From Belliella filtrata (GTDB lineage: Bacteria > Bacteroidota > Bacteroidia > Cytophagales > Cyclobacteriaceae), in NCBI RefSeq assembly GCF_022549775.1, contig NZ_JAKZGP010000005.1, positions 62,001 to 126,000 on the forward strand: a stretch of 64,000 nt of DNA. The letters are read 5' to 3'. The first letter of the stretch is position 1. Each line of letters opens with the position of its first letter. Positions 24,778-33,231 of the stretch are shown here, piece by piece. Below the pieces are notes generated by a model. The model searched no databases. It saw only the letters and a program-made list of their open reading frames with translations, and had not been told where the DNA came from. The translations under genes and the position numbers were made by a program.

Positions 24778-27700
24778 TTAAATGCCTAGGGATATATTGA
24801 AACCTATCGTACGGGTAGAAGGGAACTGTGCAATCTCAGCACTTTTGGATATGTCCCCATTGCCAAGGGTTCCAAACTCTGGATCAAATGAAGGCCAATG
24901 AGTGAATACAAACAGGTCTCTACCATAAACCCCAACAGTCGCATTTTGAAGCATTAACCTTTGCAGGTATTTTTGAGGGATCTTATAATCCACCCTCATC
25001 TCTCGAAGCTTGATATAATCAGTACTGAAAATATTAGATTCTAAGTTATCTCTATTGAAATGTCTGAAGTAGTAATCTCTGATCGACGTAGCTACTACAT
25101 CATTGGGTCTATAGGTACCATCTCCGTTTGCAATGACACCGTCTCCAATGATGCCATTGTATCTACCGGGTAGGGTTTTATTCAATTTTCCTTCTTCCAT
25201 AAGCACAGCATGTGTCAAAGAGTAAGCTTCACCTCCAAACTGTCCATCAAATAGTATAGAAACCCTGAATTGCTTATACTTGAACTCATTTCCAAATCCA
25301 AATCTGTAAATCGGAGTAGCATTTCCTAAAAACAAGATAGAATCTCCCAGAACAGGGTAGCCATTTTCATACAAAATCTGTCCATCTGGAGCTCTTTCAT
25401 AGCCAAGACCATATAGGTCTCCAAAACGTCCACCTGGTCTAGCTTCCACTGTACCTCGGCTGCCAAAAACCGTCCCCAGTACCATGTTTTCCATTCCATC
25501 TGCAAGGGCAATAACTTTACTCATGTTGTGTGTAAAGTTTCCATATACTCTCCAATTCAAGCCATTTTTTATGCTTATAGGAACTACATATGATTCGATC
25601 TCTATCCCTTGGTTCTGTACATTTCCTGCATTCACAATCTTGGAATTGTAACCACTCGCTGGATCTACTGGTGTACTCAAGATTTGATCAAAAGAGTTGC
25701 TGTGGTATAAAGTCACATCCAGACCAAATCTATTAGAGAACATTTTCATATCTGTACCAATCTCATAACTTCTGGTTCTTTCAAAGCTTAGGTTGGGATC
25801 AGGTATTGCTCCTGGATTAGTCAACCCACCTGGGAAAGTGGCCAAAGCTCCATATGAATAATCTGTCAAATATGCCGTGGTACCACCTCCTCCGACAGAG
25901 GCATAAGAGCTTCTAAGTTTAAGGTAATCAATTTGTCTTGGCATGTTGATCGCATCAGATAGGATCGCACTCAGGTTGACAGAAGGATAAAAGAAAGGAG
26001 ATACATTTCCTGTGACAGGCGATGCCAATGTACTTGCCCAATCTTGTCTGCCGGTGACATCAAGGAACAAAACATTCTTATAACTGAAGGTACCTAAAGC
26101 ATACAAGCTGTTTACTGCATAGTTTCTTCTGAAAGGAAGAGAAATCAATACATCTTTACTATTGGCAAAGCTGTAGATGCCTGGAAAAAGAAGTCTCTCT
26201 GCTCTATACTCGTCCTTTTTGTAGGTATTTTTCATCAAACTACCACCTACTGACATGCTAAAGTCAAAAGCTTTATTCCGCTTGTAATCGTAAGAAAGAA
26301 GGAAGTCTGAATTGATTTCATGCGCATATATATTTTGCTCTCTGTACATTCCATCGACAAACTTTTGAGTTCCCATTGGTCTTTGTTGACTTCTAGACTC
26401 ATACATCATGTCTATGGTAGTCCTTACCATTAGTTTCAACTCATCTGTGAAACTGTAATATGCTTGCGCCGTTCCTACATACCCGTTTCTTTCTGAAGCA
26501 TTGAGCATTTCATAAGCCTGTAAGTAGGGGTTATCTAGTAAATTAGAGAATGGCCTGTTTTGCAAAACTCCTTCTTGTCCAGGAACCCAGGGATTTCTAA
26601 ACCAGTCCATATTTGCATTGGGAACCAAACCTCTGATAAAGTACATAATCGTTTGATTATTGTAACCTGTGGTAGGTAAGTTGTCAGATTGTCTGTAGTT
26701 ATAATTTACCTTAGTGCTGATGCTTAATTTATCAGTGATATCATGGTTCAAGCTAAATGCGACTGTAGTTCTGTTATAACCAGTGTTTGGTACGATCCAT
26801 TCATTTCTCATGTTTGTAAATGAAAGCCTCGTCCTCGTTCTAGCATTCCCGCCCTGTATGGCAAGGTTGTTTGTAAATGTTTTACCAGTTTCAAAAAACG
26901 CTCTTCTGTTATTTGGATAAGCTTGCCACAGCGTCCTTTCGGGAGGAGCAAGTCTGTGAAAATCTGGATTGTATTGATAGTAATACTGTCCGTCAAATCT
27001 TGGTCCCCAAGCTGAGCTGGTAGAGTAGGTGCTAGGTCCATCCTCTGTCGCTCCATAGCTGTAATACAGATCTCCTCCCACATTTCCTTGACCATATTCG
27101 TTTTGATAATCTGGCCACCTATTGATCATGTCAAAGGCTGTATTGGAAGAAAAAGTGATTCCTAGACCTTTGGTTTGTGTACTGCTACCGCTTTTTGTAG
27201 TGATCATGATAGCACCATTGGCACCTCTTGCTCCGTACAATGCCGCTGCTGCTGGACCTTTGAGTACTGTTACACTAGCTATATCATCTGGATTGATATC
27301 CGAAAGACTTGAACCAAAGTCAACGGGTGAGTCAGCACTTAAATATGAACCACTTCCTTGGCCAGTTAGCTGACCACTACTTCCTGAAATCACTACACCG
27401 TCTACTACAATAAGTGCTGAGTTATCACCAGTTAGGGAAGTTTCCCCTCTTAGTATAATCTGTGTAGAACCAGCTGGACCACCACCAGATTTGATCAAAT
27501 TAAGACCTGCAACTTTACCAGTAAGCGCATCACTCCAATTGTTAGGAAGTGCATCAGTAAGTTCTTCGCCATTAACAGTTGTAGAAGCATATCCAAGTGC
27601 TTTTTCCTCTCTTTTGATTCCCAGTGCAGTGACTACTATCTCTGCAAGCGAATCATCTTCAGTAAGGGTAACATCAATTGTAGTTTCATTTCCGATGACA

Positions 27701-28254
27701 TATTCTTGTCTTTTGAAACCTACGTAAGAAAATATCAAAACATCACCAACCTCTACTGAAATGCTGTATTCACCATCCATTCCAGTAATAGTTCCTTTAT
27801 TTTTACCTTGAATCACCACATTGACCCCTGGAAGTCCTTCTCCTGTAAGCTCTTCTATCACCCTTCCTTTGACAATCACAAGTTGCTCATTTTGAGTAGA
27901 TGCTACTTGATTGACCGCTATGACTTGGTTGACTTGCTTAAATCGCAAGTTGCTTTTTGTTGCTATTTCTTGGAGCAATTCATCTAGAGGCATTTCTTTC
28001 TTAGAAATACTTACTTCAGATTTCAAATTGGTTCCAGACTGATAAGAAAACTTGAAGCTGGATTGAGATTCTATATCTCTGAAATGGTTTTCTACCTTTT
28101 GATTATTCTGTGACAGATTGATAATGACTTTGGAAAGCTGTTGAGCATTGGTGTTGGCTGCTATTGCAAAATTTTGCAATAAACCCAGAAAGCAACAAAT
28201 CAACATTGCCCTCTGTTTTATTCGCTTAAATAAGCTGGGTAAGTTTTTTTTCAT
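24778..28254 (-). CDS. SusC/RagA TonB-linked outer-membrane protein with STN domain
   Basis: About 1158 residues. The order is signal peptide (to about 40), STN (secretin/TonB N-terminal) domain (about 45-115; SKVIINLSQNNQKVENHFRD, LDELLQEIATKSNLRFKQV), carboxypeptidase-regulatory-like beta domain (about 128-205), plug (GIKREEKALGYASTTV..ARGANGAIMITTKSG) and 22-strand barrel ending in FNISLGI. An ATG at 28266 is also possible. The STN domain normally contacts a FecR anti-sigma factor, and such a gene is 80 bases upstream with an ECF sigma gene beyond. Uptake should therefore be coupled to sigma-factor signalling. Confidence 0.94.
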   Translation of the reverse strand: MKKNLPSLFKRIKQRAMLICCFLGLLQNFAIAANTNAQQLSKVIINLSQNNQKVENHFRDIESQSSFKFSYQSGTNLKSEVSISKKEMPLDELLQEIATKSNLRFKQVNQVIAVNQVASTQNEQLVIVKGRVIEELTGEGLPGVNVVIQGKNKGTITGMDGEYSISVEVGDVLIFSYVGFKRQEYVIGNETTIDVTLTEDDSLAEIVVTALGIKREEKALGYASTTVNGEELTDALPNNWSDALTGKVAGLNLIKSGGGPAGSTQIILRGETSLTGDNSALIVVDGVVISGSSGQLTGQGSGSYLSADSPVDFGSSLSDINPDDIASVTVLKGPAAAALYGARGANGAIMITTKSGSSTQTKGLGITFSSNTAFDMINRWPDYQNEYGQGNVGGDLYYSYGATEDGPSTYSTSSAWGPRFDGQYYYQYNPDFHRLAPPERTLWQAYPNNRRAFFETGKTFTNNLAIQGGNARTRTRLSFTNMRNEWIVPNTGYNRTTVAFSLNHDITDKLSISTKVNYNYRQSDNLPTTGYNNQTIMYFIRGLVPNANMDWFRNPWVPGQEGVLQNRPFSNLLDNPYLQAYEMLNASERNGYVGTAQAYYSFTDELKLMVRTTIDMMYESRSQQRPMGTQKFVDGMYREQNIYAHEINSDFLLSYDYKRNKAFDFSMSVGGSLMKNTYKKDEYRAERLLFPGIYSFANSKDVLISLPFRRNYAVNSLYALGTFSYKNVLFLDVTGRQDWASTLASPVTGNVSPFFYPSVNLSAILSDAINMPRQIDYLKLRSSYASVGGGGTTAYLTDYSYGALATFPGGLTNPGAIPDPNLSFERTRSYEIGTDMKMFSNRFGLDVTLYHSNSFDQILSTPVDPASGYNSKIVNAGNVQNQGIEIESYVVPISIKNGLNWRVYGNFTHNMSKVIALADGMENMVLGTVFGSRGTVEARPGGRFGDLYGLGYERAPDGQILYENGYPVLGDSILFLGNATPIYRFGFGNEFKYKQFRVSILFDGQFGGEAYSLTHAVLMEEGKLNKTLPGRYNGIIGDGVIANGDGTYRPNDVVATSIRDYYFRHFNRDNLESNIFSTDYIKLREMRVDYKIPQKYLQRLMLQNATVGVYGRDLFVFTHWPSFDPEFGTLGNGDISKSAEIAQFPSTRTIGFNISLGI

Positions 28255-28333
28255 AATTTTGAACATTCGTGTTTAAGTTTTGACTAAGACTAAATCATGG
28301 GTATTTATGGTGGGGTCGTTGCACCGACTCCAC

Positions 28334-29296
28334 CTATTTGCATTCAGAGAAATTGATGTTTACTTCTTTACCATTTATTTCATATTGGAGTGGGATAATA
28401 AATTCTAGCGCTTGAAGCATCTCATCTAAGCTTAACTTTTGATAAGTGCCAGTAACCTTACAATTGTGTTGATTCGGCTTTTCGTAAGCAACAGATACAC
28501 CGTACCATGCTGCAATTGATTTTACCAAGCTATCTATGTCGGAGTCGATCAGCACAAGGGTCTGTTCTGTCCAGCCAAAGAATAAATCAGGCTTTTGGAT
28601 TTTGGAAAGCGCTACTTTAGCGCTTTCAAATTGGAGTAGATCATTTTGAGTTAGCTCATGATATTGGTTATCATTTGAGCTTACCGCTACTTTTCCAGTT
28701 TTGACCCCAACAGATTCTGGCATTCCTTGATAAGCACTGATGCTAAAAGATGTACCCAATACCTTGGTTTCAAGGTTCTCTGTCTTGATCACAAATGGAA
28801 GGCTTGGGTTTGGCACCACATCAAAGAAGGCTTTTCCCTTTAAAGAAATGCTTCTTGAATTCGAAAAATCAGGGTTGACTTCAATTTCACTGTTATGATG
28901 CAAATACACTTTGGACCCGTCAGGTAACTTGATCATTTTGATCATTCCTTCTTCATTAGAAAAAGTAAGGACTTCATGGATAAGCATGTTTTCTTGAGCT
29001 TCTGTCTGATTGAGTATGTTAAACAGTCCATAAAAACCAATGGAAATACACGCAGCCAAAGTTGTGATCAATCTTATTACTCTTCTACGATTTGCTTTTT
29101 TATGATCAATGCGTTGAAGGATATTTTGATAAAGCGCTGCTTTGATTTGAGTTTTGGTCCTGTTTTGATGATCTGTGATACTCGTATCTTCTTCCTTATC
29201 AAAAGCCTCATACCATTTATTGATCTGTTCAATCTCATCGGGATTAGCTTTTCCTTGAAAAAGCTTGTGTAAAAGTCTTAATATATTTTGGTGCAT
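28334..29296 (-). CDS. FecR-family anti-sigma factor
   Basis: A 320-residue transmembrane regulator. The cytoplasmic part (about 1-75) has the LFQGKANPDEIEQINKWYEA pattern, a membrane helix lies at about 77-97 (VIRLITTLAACISIGFYGLF), and the periplasmic FecR domain follows (about 120-225; KLPDGSKVYLHHNSEIEVNPDF, ISLKGKAFFDV). The C-terminal DUF4974/STN-like domain (about 245-320) includes the SIAAWYGVSVAYE and LQALEFIIPLQYEI segments. It should relay ligand binding from the adjacent STN-bearing SusC to the ECF sigma factor at 29892-30470. It is separated from that gene by an unrelated gene remnant, which is unusual. Confidence 0.93.
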   Translation of the reverse strand: MHQNILRLLHKLFQGKANPDEIEQINKWYEAFDKEEDTSITDHQNRTKTQIKAALYQNILQRIDHKKANRRRVIRLITTLAACISIGFYGLFNILNQTEAQENMLIHEVLTFSNEEGMIKMIKLPDGSKVYLHHNSEIEVNPDFSNSRSISLKGKAFFDVVPNPSLPFVIKTENLETKVLGTSFSISAYQGMPESVGVKTGKVAVSSNDNQYHELTQNDLLQFESAKVALSKIQKPDLFFGWTEQTLVLIDSDIDSLVKSIAAWYGVSVAYEKPNQHNCKVTGTYQKLSLDEMLQALEFIIPLQYEINGKEVNINFSECK

Positions 29297-29477
29297 ATTT
29301 TTGGTTTCTTACCAATATGTTCCCAAAGTGGTCTGTGATTACCATGTTTTGAGGTTATCAAAAAGTTAATTGTAAGTCCTAGGACTTAATGTAGAGAAAA
29401 TATGATGTGTAAAGAGAAGGCAAATATTACAAACACAGTTTTTTGAGATATATAAAATAGGCTAACTAAAATAGCGA

Positions 29478-29889
29478 ATGATAAAGATAGCCTGGAAGGA
29501 TGAAAATTCAGTTATTCGAAATTTTCGAATAACTGCCTTTGATGGTAAAGACTACAAGGTTACTTTTTATTCGCTCGATATGGTATTGGCAATTGGATTT
29601 AGGGTGCGAAGCAAGGGTGGCACTCAATTCAGGATTTGGACAAACAAACATCTAAATGATTATCCTATAAAAGGCTTTTTAATGGATGATTAACGTCTGA
29701 AGAATCCTGACGGAAGACTCCATTATTTTTATGAATTTCTAGAACGAATTCCAGAGATAAGAGCTAAATAAAAAGTTTTTATCAAAAAATTAGAGAATTG
29801 TTTGCTTTGCGCAGCGATTATGATCCATCAGACAATGCAACACAAATGTTTTTTGCAGAAACACAAAACAAATTGCTTTTACAAAAAAT
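29478..29889 (+). pseudogene. RhuM-family gene remnant
   Basis: The first frame (71 codons) reads KDENSVIRNFRITAFDGKDY and VLAIGFRVRSKGGTQFRIW, then KHLNDYPIKGFLMDD: the middle of a RhuM family protein. After an in-frame TAA at 29691-29693 the same frame continues RLKNPDGRLHYFYEFLERIP, stops again near 29770, and the homologous sequence resumes in another frame as IRELFALRSDYDPSDN then ATQMFFAETQNKLL. The N-terminal helix-turn-helix-like half is missing. So the gene is 5'-truncated with two stops and one frameshift. RhuM genes are widespread in restriction and pathogenicity islands. Confidence 0.85.
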
Positions 29890-29891
29890 AA

Positions 29892-30470
29892 TTAGGCATT
29901 TAATAAAGCTAATAGAATAGGAGCTGCATGCTTCATTTCACTTCTTACCAAGGCGAGAGATTTACTCAATTGATTGTGTATAGTTTGTTTTGATAGGTTC
30001 AACTTTACGGCGATCTCTTCTGTACTCAATCCTTCTATTTTATTGAGGCGAAAAATCAAACGGCATTTTGGACTTAGTTTCTCAATGGCAACTTCTAATT
30101 GGCTATAAAGAATCTCAAAATTTTCAGTGTTCTCTGTCTCTTCGGCCAATTCATCAATACTTTCTAATACTTCGAATGAAGCTTTACTTGTGACTTTGAA
30201 GTACTTAAGTACCTTATACTTAACTGCAGTCAGGAGGTAGGCTTTAAGTGAGCTTTTTATAGTGATAGCTGATCTTCTCTGCCAAAGGTCTATAAAAACT
30301 TCTTGAACAATATCTTCAGTGATTGCTTGATCTTTGATACGTATGTATGCAGCTTGATATAAAGTCTCCCAATATTCATTGAAGATAGATTCAAACTGTT
30401 TTTGGTTTTTGATCAGTAACATTCTTAAAGACTCTTGCTCATTACGGGCAATAAAGTTAGATAAGCACAT
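29892..30470 (-). CDS. ECF RNA polymerase sigma factor (FecI-like)
   Basis: A 192-residue sigma-70 factor of the extracytoplasmic-function group. Region 2 spans about 25-90 (FESIFNEYWETLYQAAYIRI, EDIVQEVFIDLWQRR) and region 4 about 125-180 (LSPKCRLIFRLNKIEGLSTEEIAVKLNLS then TIHNQL). The ATG at 30470 is kept because the residues before an internal ATG at 30422 fit the usual start. It should direct polymerase to the SusC/SusD locus under control of the FecR protein at 28334-29296. Its stop codon overlaps the convergent RhuM remnant. Confidence 0.93.
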   Translation of the reverse strand: MCLSNFIARNEQESLRMLLIKNQKQFESIFNEYWETLYQAAYIRIKDQAITEDIVQEVFIDLWQRRSAITIKSSLKAYLLTAVKYKVLKYFKVTSKASFEVLESIDELAEETENTENFEILYSQLEVAIEKLSPKCRLIFRLNKIEGLSTEEIAVKLNLSKQTIHNQLSKSLALVRSEMKHAAPILLALLNA

Positions 30471-30643
30471 AAATTATGTTTTGATTTCGATGTTATGTTT
30501 TCTTTATCAAAAATCCCATAAGGTAAACTTCATCTAACATAATTGAATCATTATAAGAAAGTCTACGTTCCTAAAGTACAATTTGAAGAAATTCGACTTT
30601 CACAATTTACCTGAACAAAAAGGCTCAACCTATTACCAAAAAG

Positions 30644-32089
30644 ATGCTTTCTTTACAACTTCAAAGCCATTATACAAACTTACCAGACAAGTTTTATTCT
30701 TATCAAAGACCTGTTGCTGTTAAAAATCCAAGCCTATTGATATTCAATGATTCATTGGCCAATAGCGTTCATTTACCTAAAATGAATCAAGAGAAATGGG
30801 TTTCTATTCTTTCAGGGAATCAGGTAATTAGTGATACCAACCCCATTTCGCAAGCTTATGCTGGGCATCAGTTTGGGAATTTTACCATGCTTGGTGATGG
30901 CAGAGCTGTTTTGCTAGGAGAGTTTTTGACCAAAGGTCAGTCAATAGTAGATATTCAACTCAAAGGGTCAGGTAGGACGCCTTACTCTAGGGGAGGGGAT
31001 GGAAGAGCTACTATTGCTGCGATGCTTAGAGAATATTTGATTTCGGAAGCTATGTATCACCTGGGAATAAGCACCACGCGATCCCTTGCTGTGGTAAAAA
31101 CAGGCGAAAAAGTACAAAGAGAGTTGGAGCAAGAAGGTGGTATATTGACAAGGATAGCTAAAAGTCACCTTCGTGTTGGGACATTTGAATATGCCTATCA
31201 ATACGGGACTATCGAAGATCAAAAGGCTTTGACAGCATATGCTATTCGTAGGCATTATCCTGAGTTAGAAGAGACAGAAAATCATGCCTTGGAATTACTC
31301 AAGAAAGTGATGGAAGTTCAGGCTGATTTGATTGTCAATTGGATGAGAGTAGGTTTTATTCATGGCGTAATGAATACCGATAACATGAGTATAGCTGGAG
31401 AGACGATTGACTATGGGCCATGCGCTTTTATGAACAGCTATGATCCGCAGACAGTCTTTAGTTCTATTGATACCCAAGGGAGGTACGCATTTGGTAACCA
31501 GCCTAGGATCGCTCAATGGAATCTTTCTAGATTGGCCATAGCGCTCTTAGATCAAATTCATCCAGATCCAAAGCAGGCCGTAGAGATGGCCCAAGCAGTT
31601 ATCAATTCCTTTCCCAAAATATATGAATCCAAGTGGCTTAATATGATGAGAAATAAGCTAGGCTGGGAGGGAGCACAAGATGCAGATCAGCATTTGATAG
31701 ATGATTTGCTGCACATGATGCATAAATATAGCGCAGACTATACCAATACATTTTTAGCAATAGCTAATAGAGAAAATTTTGATTCTTCGCTTCTTGATAG
31801 CTTTGAGTTTCAAGAGTGGAGTATTCATTGGATGTATAGAGCAACCATTGAAGGGCGAGCATTGGATCAAGCAATTGAGAAAATGAAGGGCTACAATCCA
31901 GTTTTTATTCCGAGGAATCACATGGTAGAATCGGCACTAAGCAAGGCAAGTCAATCAAACGATTTTGATCAGTTTGAGGAGTTGTTAAAAATAATAAGCA
32001 ACCCATACCACAACAATGAAAAATTTACCGCTTATAAATTTCCACCTGTAGGTGGAGATTTAGGGTATCAAACTTTCTGTGGAACTTAA
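30644..32089 (+). CDS. selO: Protein adenylyltransferase SelO (YdiU)
   Basis: A 481-residue pseudokinase-fold AMPylase that transfers AMP from ATP to proteins. Motifs are GDGRAVLLGE, LKGSGRTPYSRGGDGRATIAAMLREYLISE (about 107-135), HLRVGTFEYAYQYG, MNTDNMS (Asp246, Asn247) and DYGPCAFMN (Asp256) for metal binding. The C-terminus ends FCGT, with Cys479 at the position that is selenocysteine in animal SelO and forms a redox disulfide in E. coli. Length matches the E. coli protein. It is the first of a plus-strand block and is followed closely by a GNAT gene. Confidence 0.95.
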   Translation: MLSLQLQSHYTNLPDKFYSYQRPVAVKNPSLLIFNDSLANSVHLPKMNQEKWVSILSGNQVISDTNPISQAYAGHQFGNFTMLGDGRAVLLGEFLTKGQSIVDIQLKGSGRTPYSRGGDGRATIAAMLREYLISEAMYHLGISTTRSLAVVKTGEKVQRELEQEGGILTRIAKSHLRVGTFEYAYQYGTIEDQKALTAYAIRRHYPELEETENHALELLKKVMEVQADLIVNWMRVGFIHGVMNTDNMSIAGETIDYGPCAFMNSYDPQTVFSSIDTQGRYAFGNQPRIAQWNLSRLAIALLDQIHPDPKQAVEMAQAVINSFPKIYESKWLNMMRNKLGWEGAQDADQHLIDDLLHMMHKYSADYTNTFLAIANRENFDSSLLDSFEFQEWSIHWMYRATIEGRALDQAIEKMKGYNPVFIPRNHMVESALSKASQSNDFDQFEELLKIISNPYHNNEKFTAYKFPPVGGDLGYQTFCGT

Positions 32090-32138
32090 GTTTATTCTCT
32101 TATTTTGCAAACCCAAACCTAAAATAACCCAATAGAAC

Positions 32139-32543
32139 ATGCTAATTAAAGAAATAACCCTAAATGAAGCTTTACCCATAAGGCATGTGGCCATGTGGCC
32201 AGACAAGGATCTCGATTTTGTTAGGGTGCCAGGTGATGATCAAGCAACACATCTTGGATTGTTTGTAGATAGAAAGCTCATTTCAGTTGTCTCTATCTTC
32301 AAAAAAGCTGATGGAGCGCAATTTAGAAAGTTTGCCACATTGCCAAATTATCAAGGGCGAGGGTATGGAAGCAAACTTTTAGTCTATATGATAGGCTTTG
32401 CACAAAAGCAAAATTTATCTAGAATTTGGTGTAATGCACGTGCATCTAAGGTTGACTTTTATTCAAACTTTGGATTAAGCACTACAAATAAAACTTTTGA
32501 AAAGTCTGGTTTAGAATACGTTGTAATGGAAAGAGAACTTTGA
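32139..32543 (+). CDS. GNAT-family N-acetyltransferase
   Basis: A 134-residue single GNAT domain. The acetyl-CoA-binding motif A reads RKFATLPNYQGRGYGSKLLVYMIGFA (about 68-93), with Q/RxxGxG/A as QGRGYGS. The later part has IWCNARASKVDFYSNFGL, the typical pre-C-terminal pattern. A small-molecule or protein amine acceptor is expected; none is indicated. It follows selO by about 50 bases and may share its transcript. Confidence 0.9.
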   Translation: MLIKEITLNEALPIRHVAMWPDKDLDFVRVPGDDQATHLGLFVDRKLISVVSIFKKADGAQFRKFATLPNYQGRGYGSKLLVYMIGFAQKQNLSRIWCNARASKVDFYSNFGLSTTNKTFEKSGLEYVVMEREL

Positions 32544-32578
32544 AAAAATCGAAAGGGGAAAAATATTTTAAATTTTGG

Positions 32579-32594
32579 TTCTGTAATTACAGAA
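32579..32594. promoter_or_regulatory. Palindromic operator candidate upstream of the GbsR-like gene
   Basis: TTCTGTAATTACAGAA is a perfect 16-bp palindrome. The 27 bases around it match the region at 33172-33198 before tolC (AAATTTTxGTTCT, then TAxTTxCAGAA). It lies directly upstream of a -7-like TATATTTG at 32610-32617, so a bound protein would block that promoter. Autoregulation by the GbsR-like protein is inferred. Confidence 0.6.
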
Positions 32595-32609
32595 TTAAAA
32601 AAACTTAAT

Positions 32610-32617
32610 TATATTTG
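32610..32617 (+). promoter_or_regulatory. Candidate Bacteroidota -7 promoter element of the regulator gene
   Basis: TATATTTG fits the TAnnTTTG consensus of Bacteroidota sigma-A promoters. The -33 region is occupied by the palindrome at 32579-32594 rather than a clear TTG. The transcript would have a leader of about 70 bases before the ATG at 32696. Confidence 0.45.
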
Positions 32618-32695
32618 TGCCGTTATAGACCTATGAACATTACAGCAATCCTTATCAAGGTGATGTTGATCAACTATATTTTAACAAAATAACCT

Positions 32696-33160
32696 ATGGC
32701 ATTAAGTGAGAAAAAGCGGGCATTGATAGAGAAGATAGGGGTACATTTTGAATTTAAAGGAATGCAACCCTTATTCGGAAGGATACTAGGCTTAATGCTG
32801 GTGCATGAGCGTGCAGAAGTTACTTTTGATGAAATCGTTGAAGAACTTAATGTAAGTAAAAGCGCAGTGAGTAATGCACTTACTTTTCTCCAAGCAACTG
32901 GTAAAGTGGCTTATCATACCAAGCCAGGAGATAGAAAGCGATATTTTCACTTACCGATGAAAGACTTCACCAGTGATATGGAAAAAGAATTGATGGAAAT
33001 AGTCAAGTTTGAAGAAGTATTGGAAGAAGTGTTGGTAGAAAGAGGAGAGACCAATGCAGATTTTAATTGTTCATTGAAAGAGTTTTTGAATTTTATCAAA
33101 TTTATAAAAATGGAAATTCCTGTTCTTATCGAAAAATATAAGCAGCAAAAGGGGAGCTAA
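32696..33160 (+). CDS. GbsR/MarR-type transcriptional regulator
   Basis: A 154-residue winged-helix protein. The DNA-binding part is LFGRILGLMLVHERAEVTFDEIVEELNVS then KSAVSNALTFLQATGKVAYHTKPGDRKRYFHLP (about 25-95), characteristic of the GbsR subgroup. A C-terminal helical part should mediate dimerisation. It is the first gene of a divergent-free plus-strand block and is followed by the TolC/adaptor/RND genes. Matching palindromes lie before it and before tolC, so it probably represses both itself and the efflux operon; the inducer is unknown. Confidence 0.88.
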   Translation: MALSEKKRALIEKIGVHFEFKGMQPLFGRILGLMLVHERAEVTFDEIVEELNVSKSAVSNALTFLQATGKVAYHTKPGDRKRYFHLPMKDFTSDMEKELMEIVKFEEVLEEVLVERGETNADFNCSLKEFLNFIKFIKMEIPVLIEKYKQQKGS

Positions 33161-33178
33161 AAAAATTTGAAATTTTAG

Positions 33179-33194
33179 TTCTTTATTTTCAGAA
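33179..33194. promoter_or_regulatory. Second operator candidate, before the efflux operon
   Basis: TTCTTTATTTTCAGAA, an imperfect palindrome with the same arms (TTCT, AGAA) and the same upstream AAATTTT context as the perfect copy at 32579-32594. It lies 38 bases before the tolC ATG. Confidence 0.55.
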
Positions 33195-33231
33195 CCAACT
33201 ACATTTTAATAATATTATATAAATTAAATCT

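Noticed and set aside
30480-30643. Riboswitch or leader before selO
   Set aside because: No conserved riboswitch core or strong hairpin was recognised in the gap.
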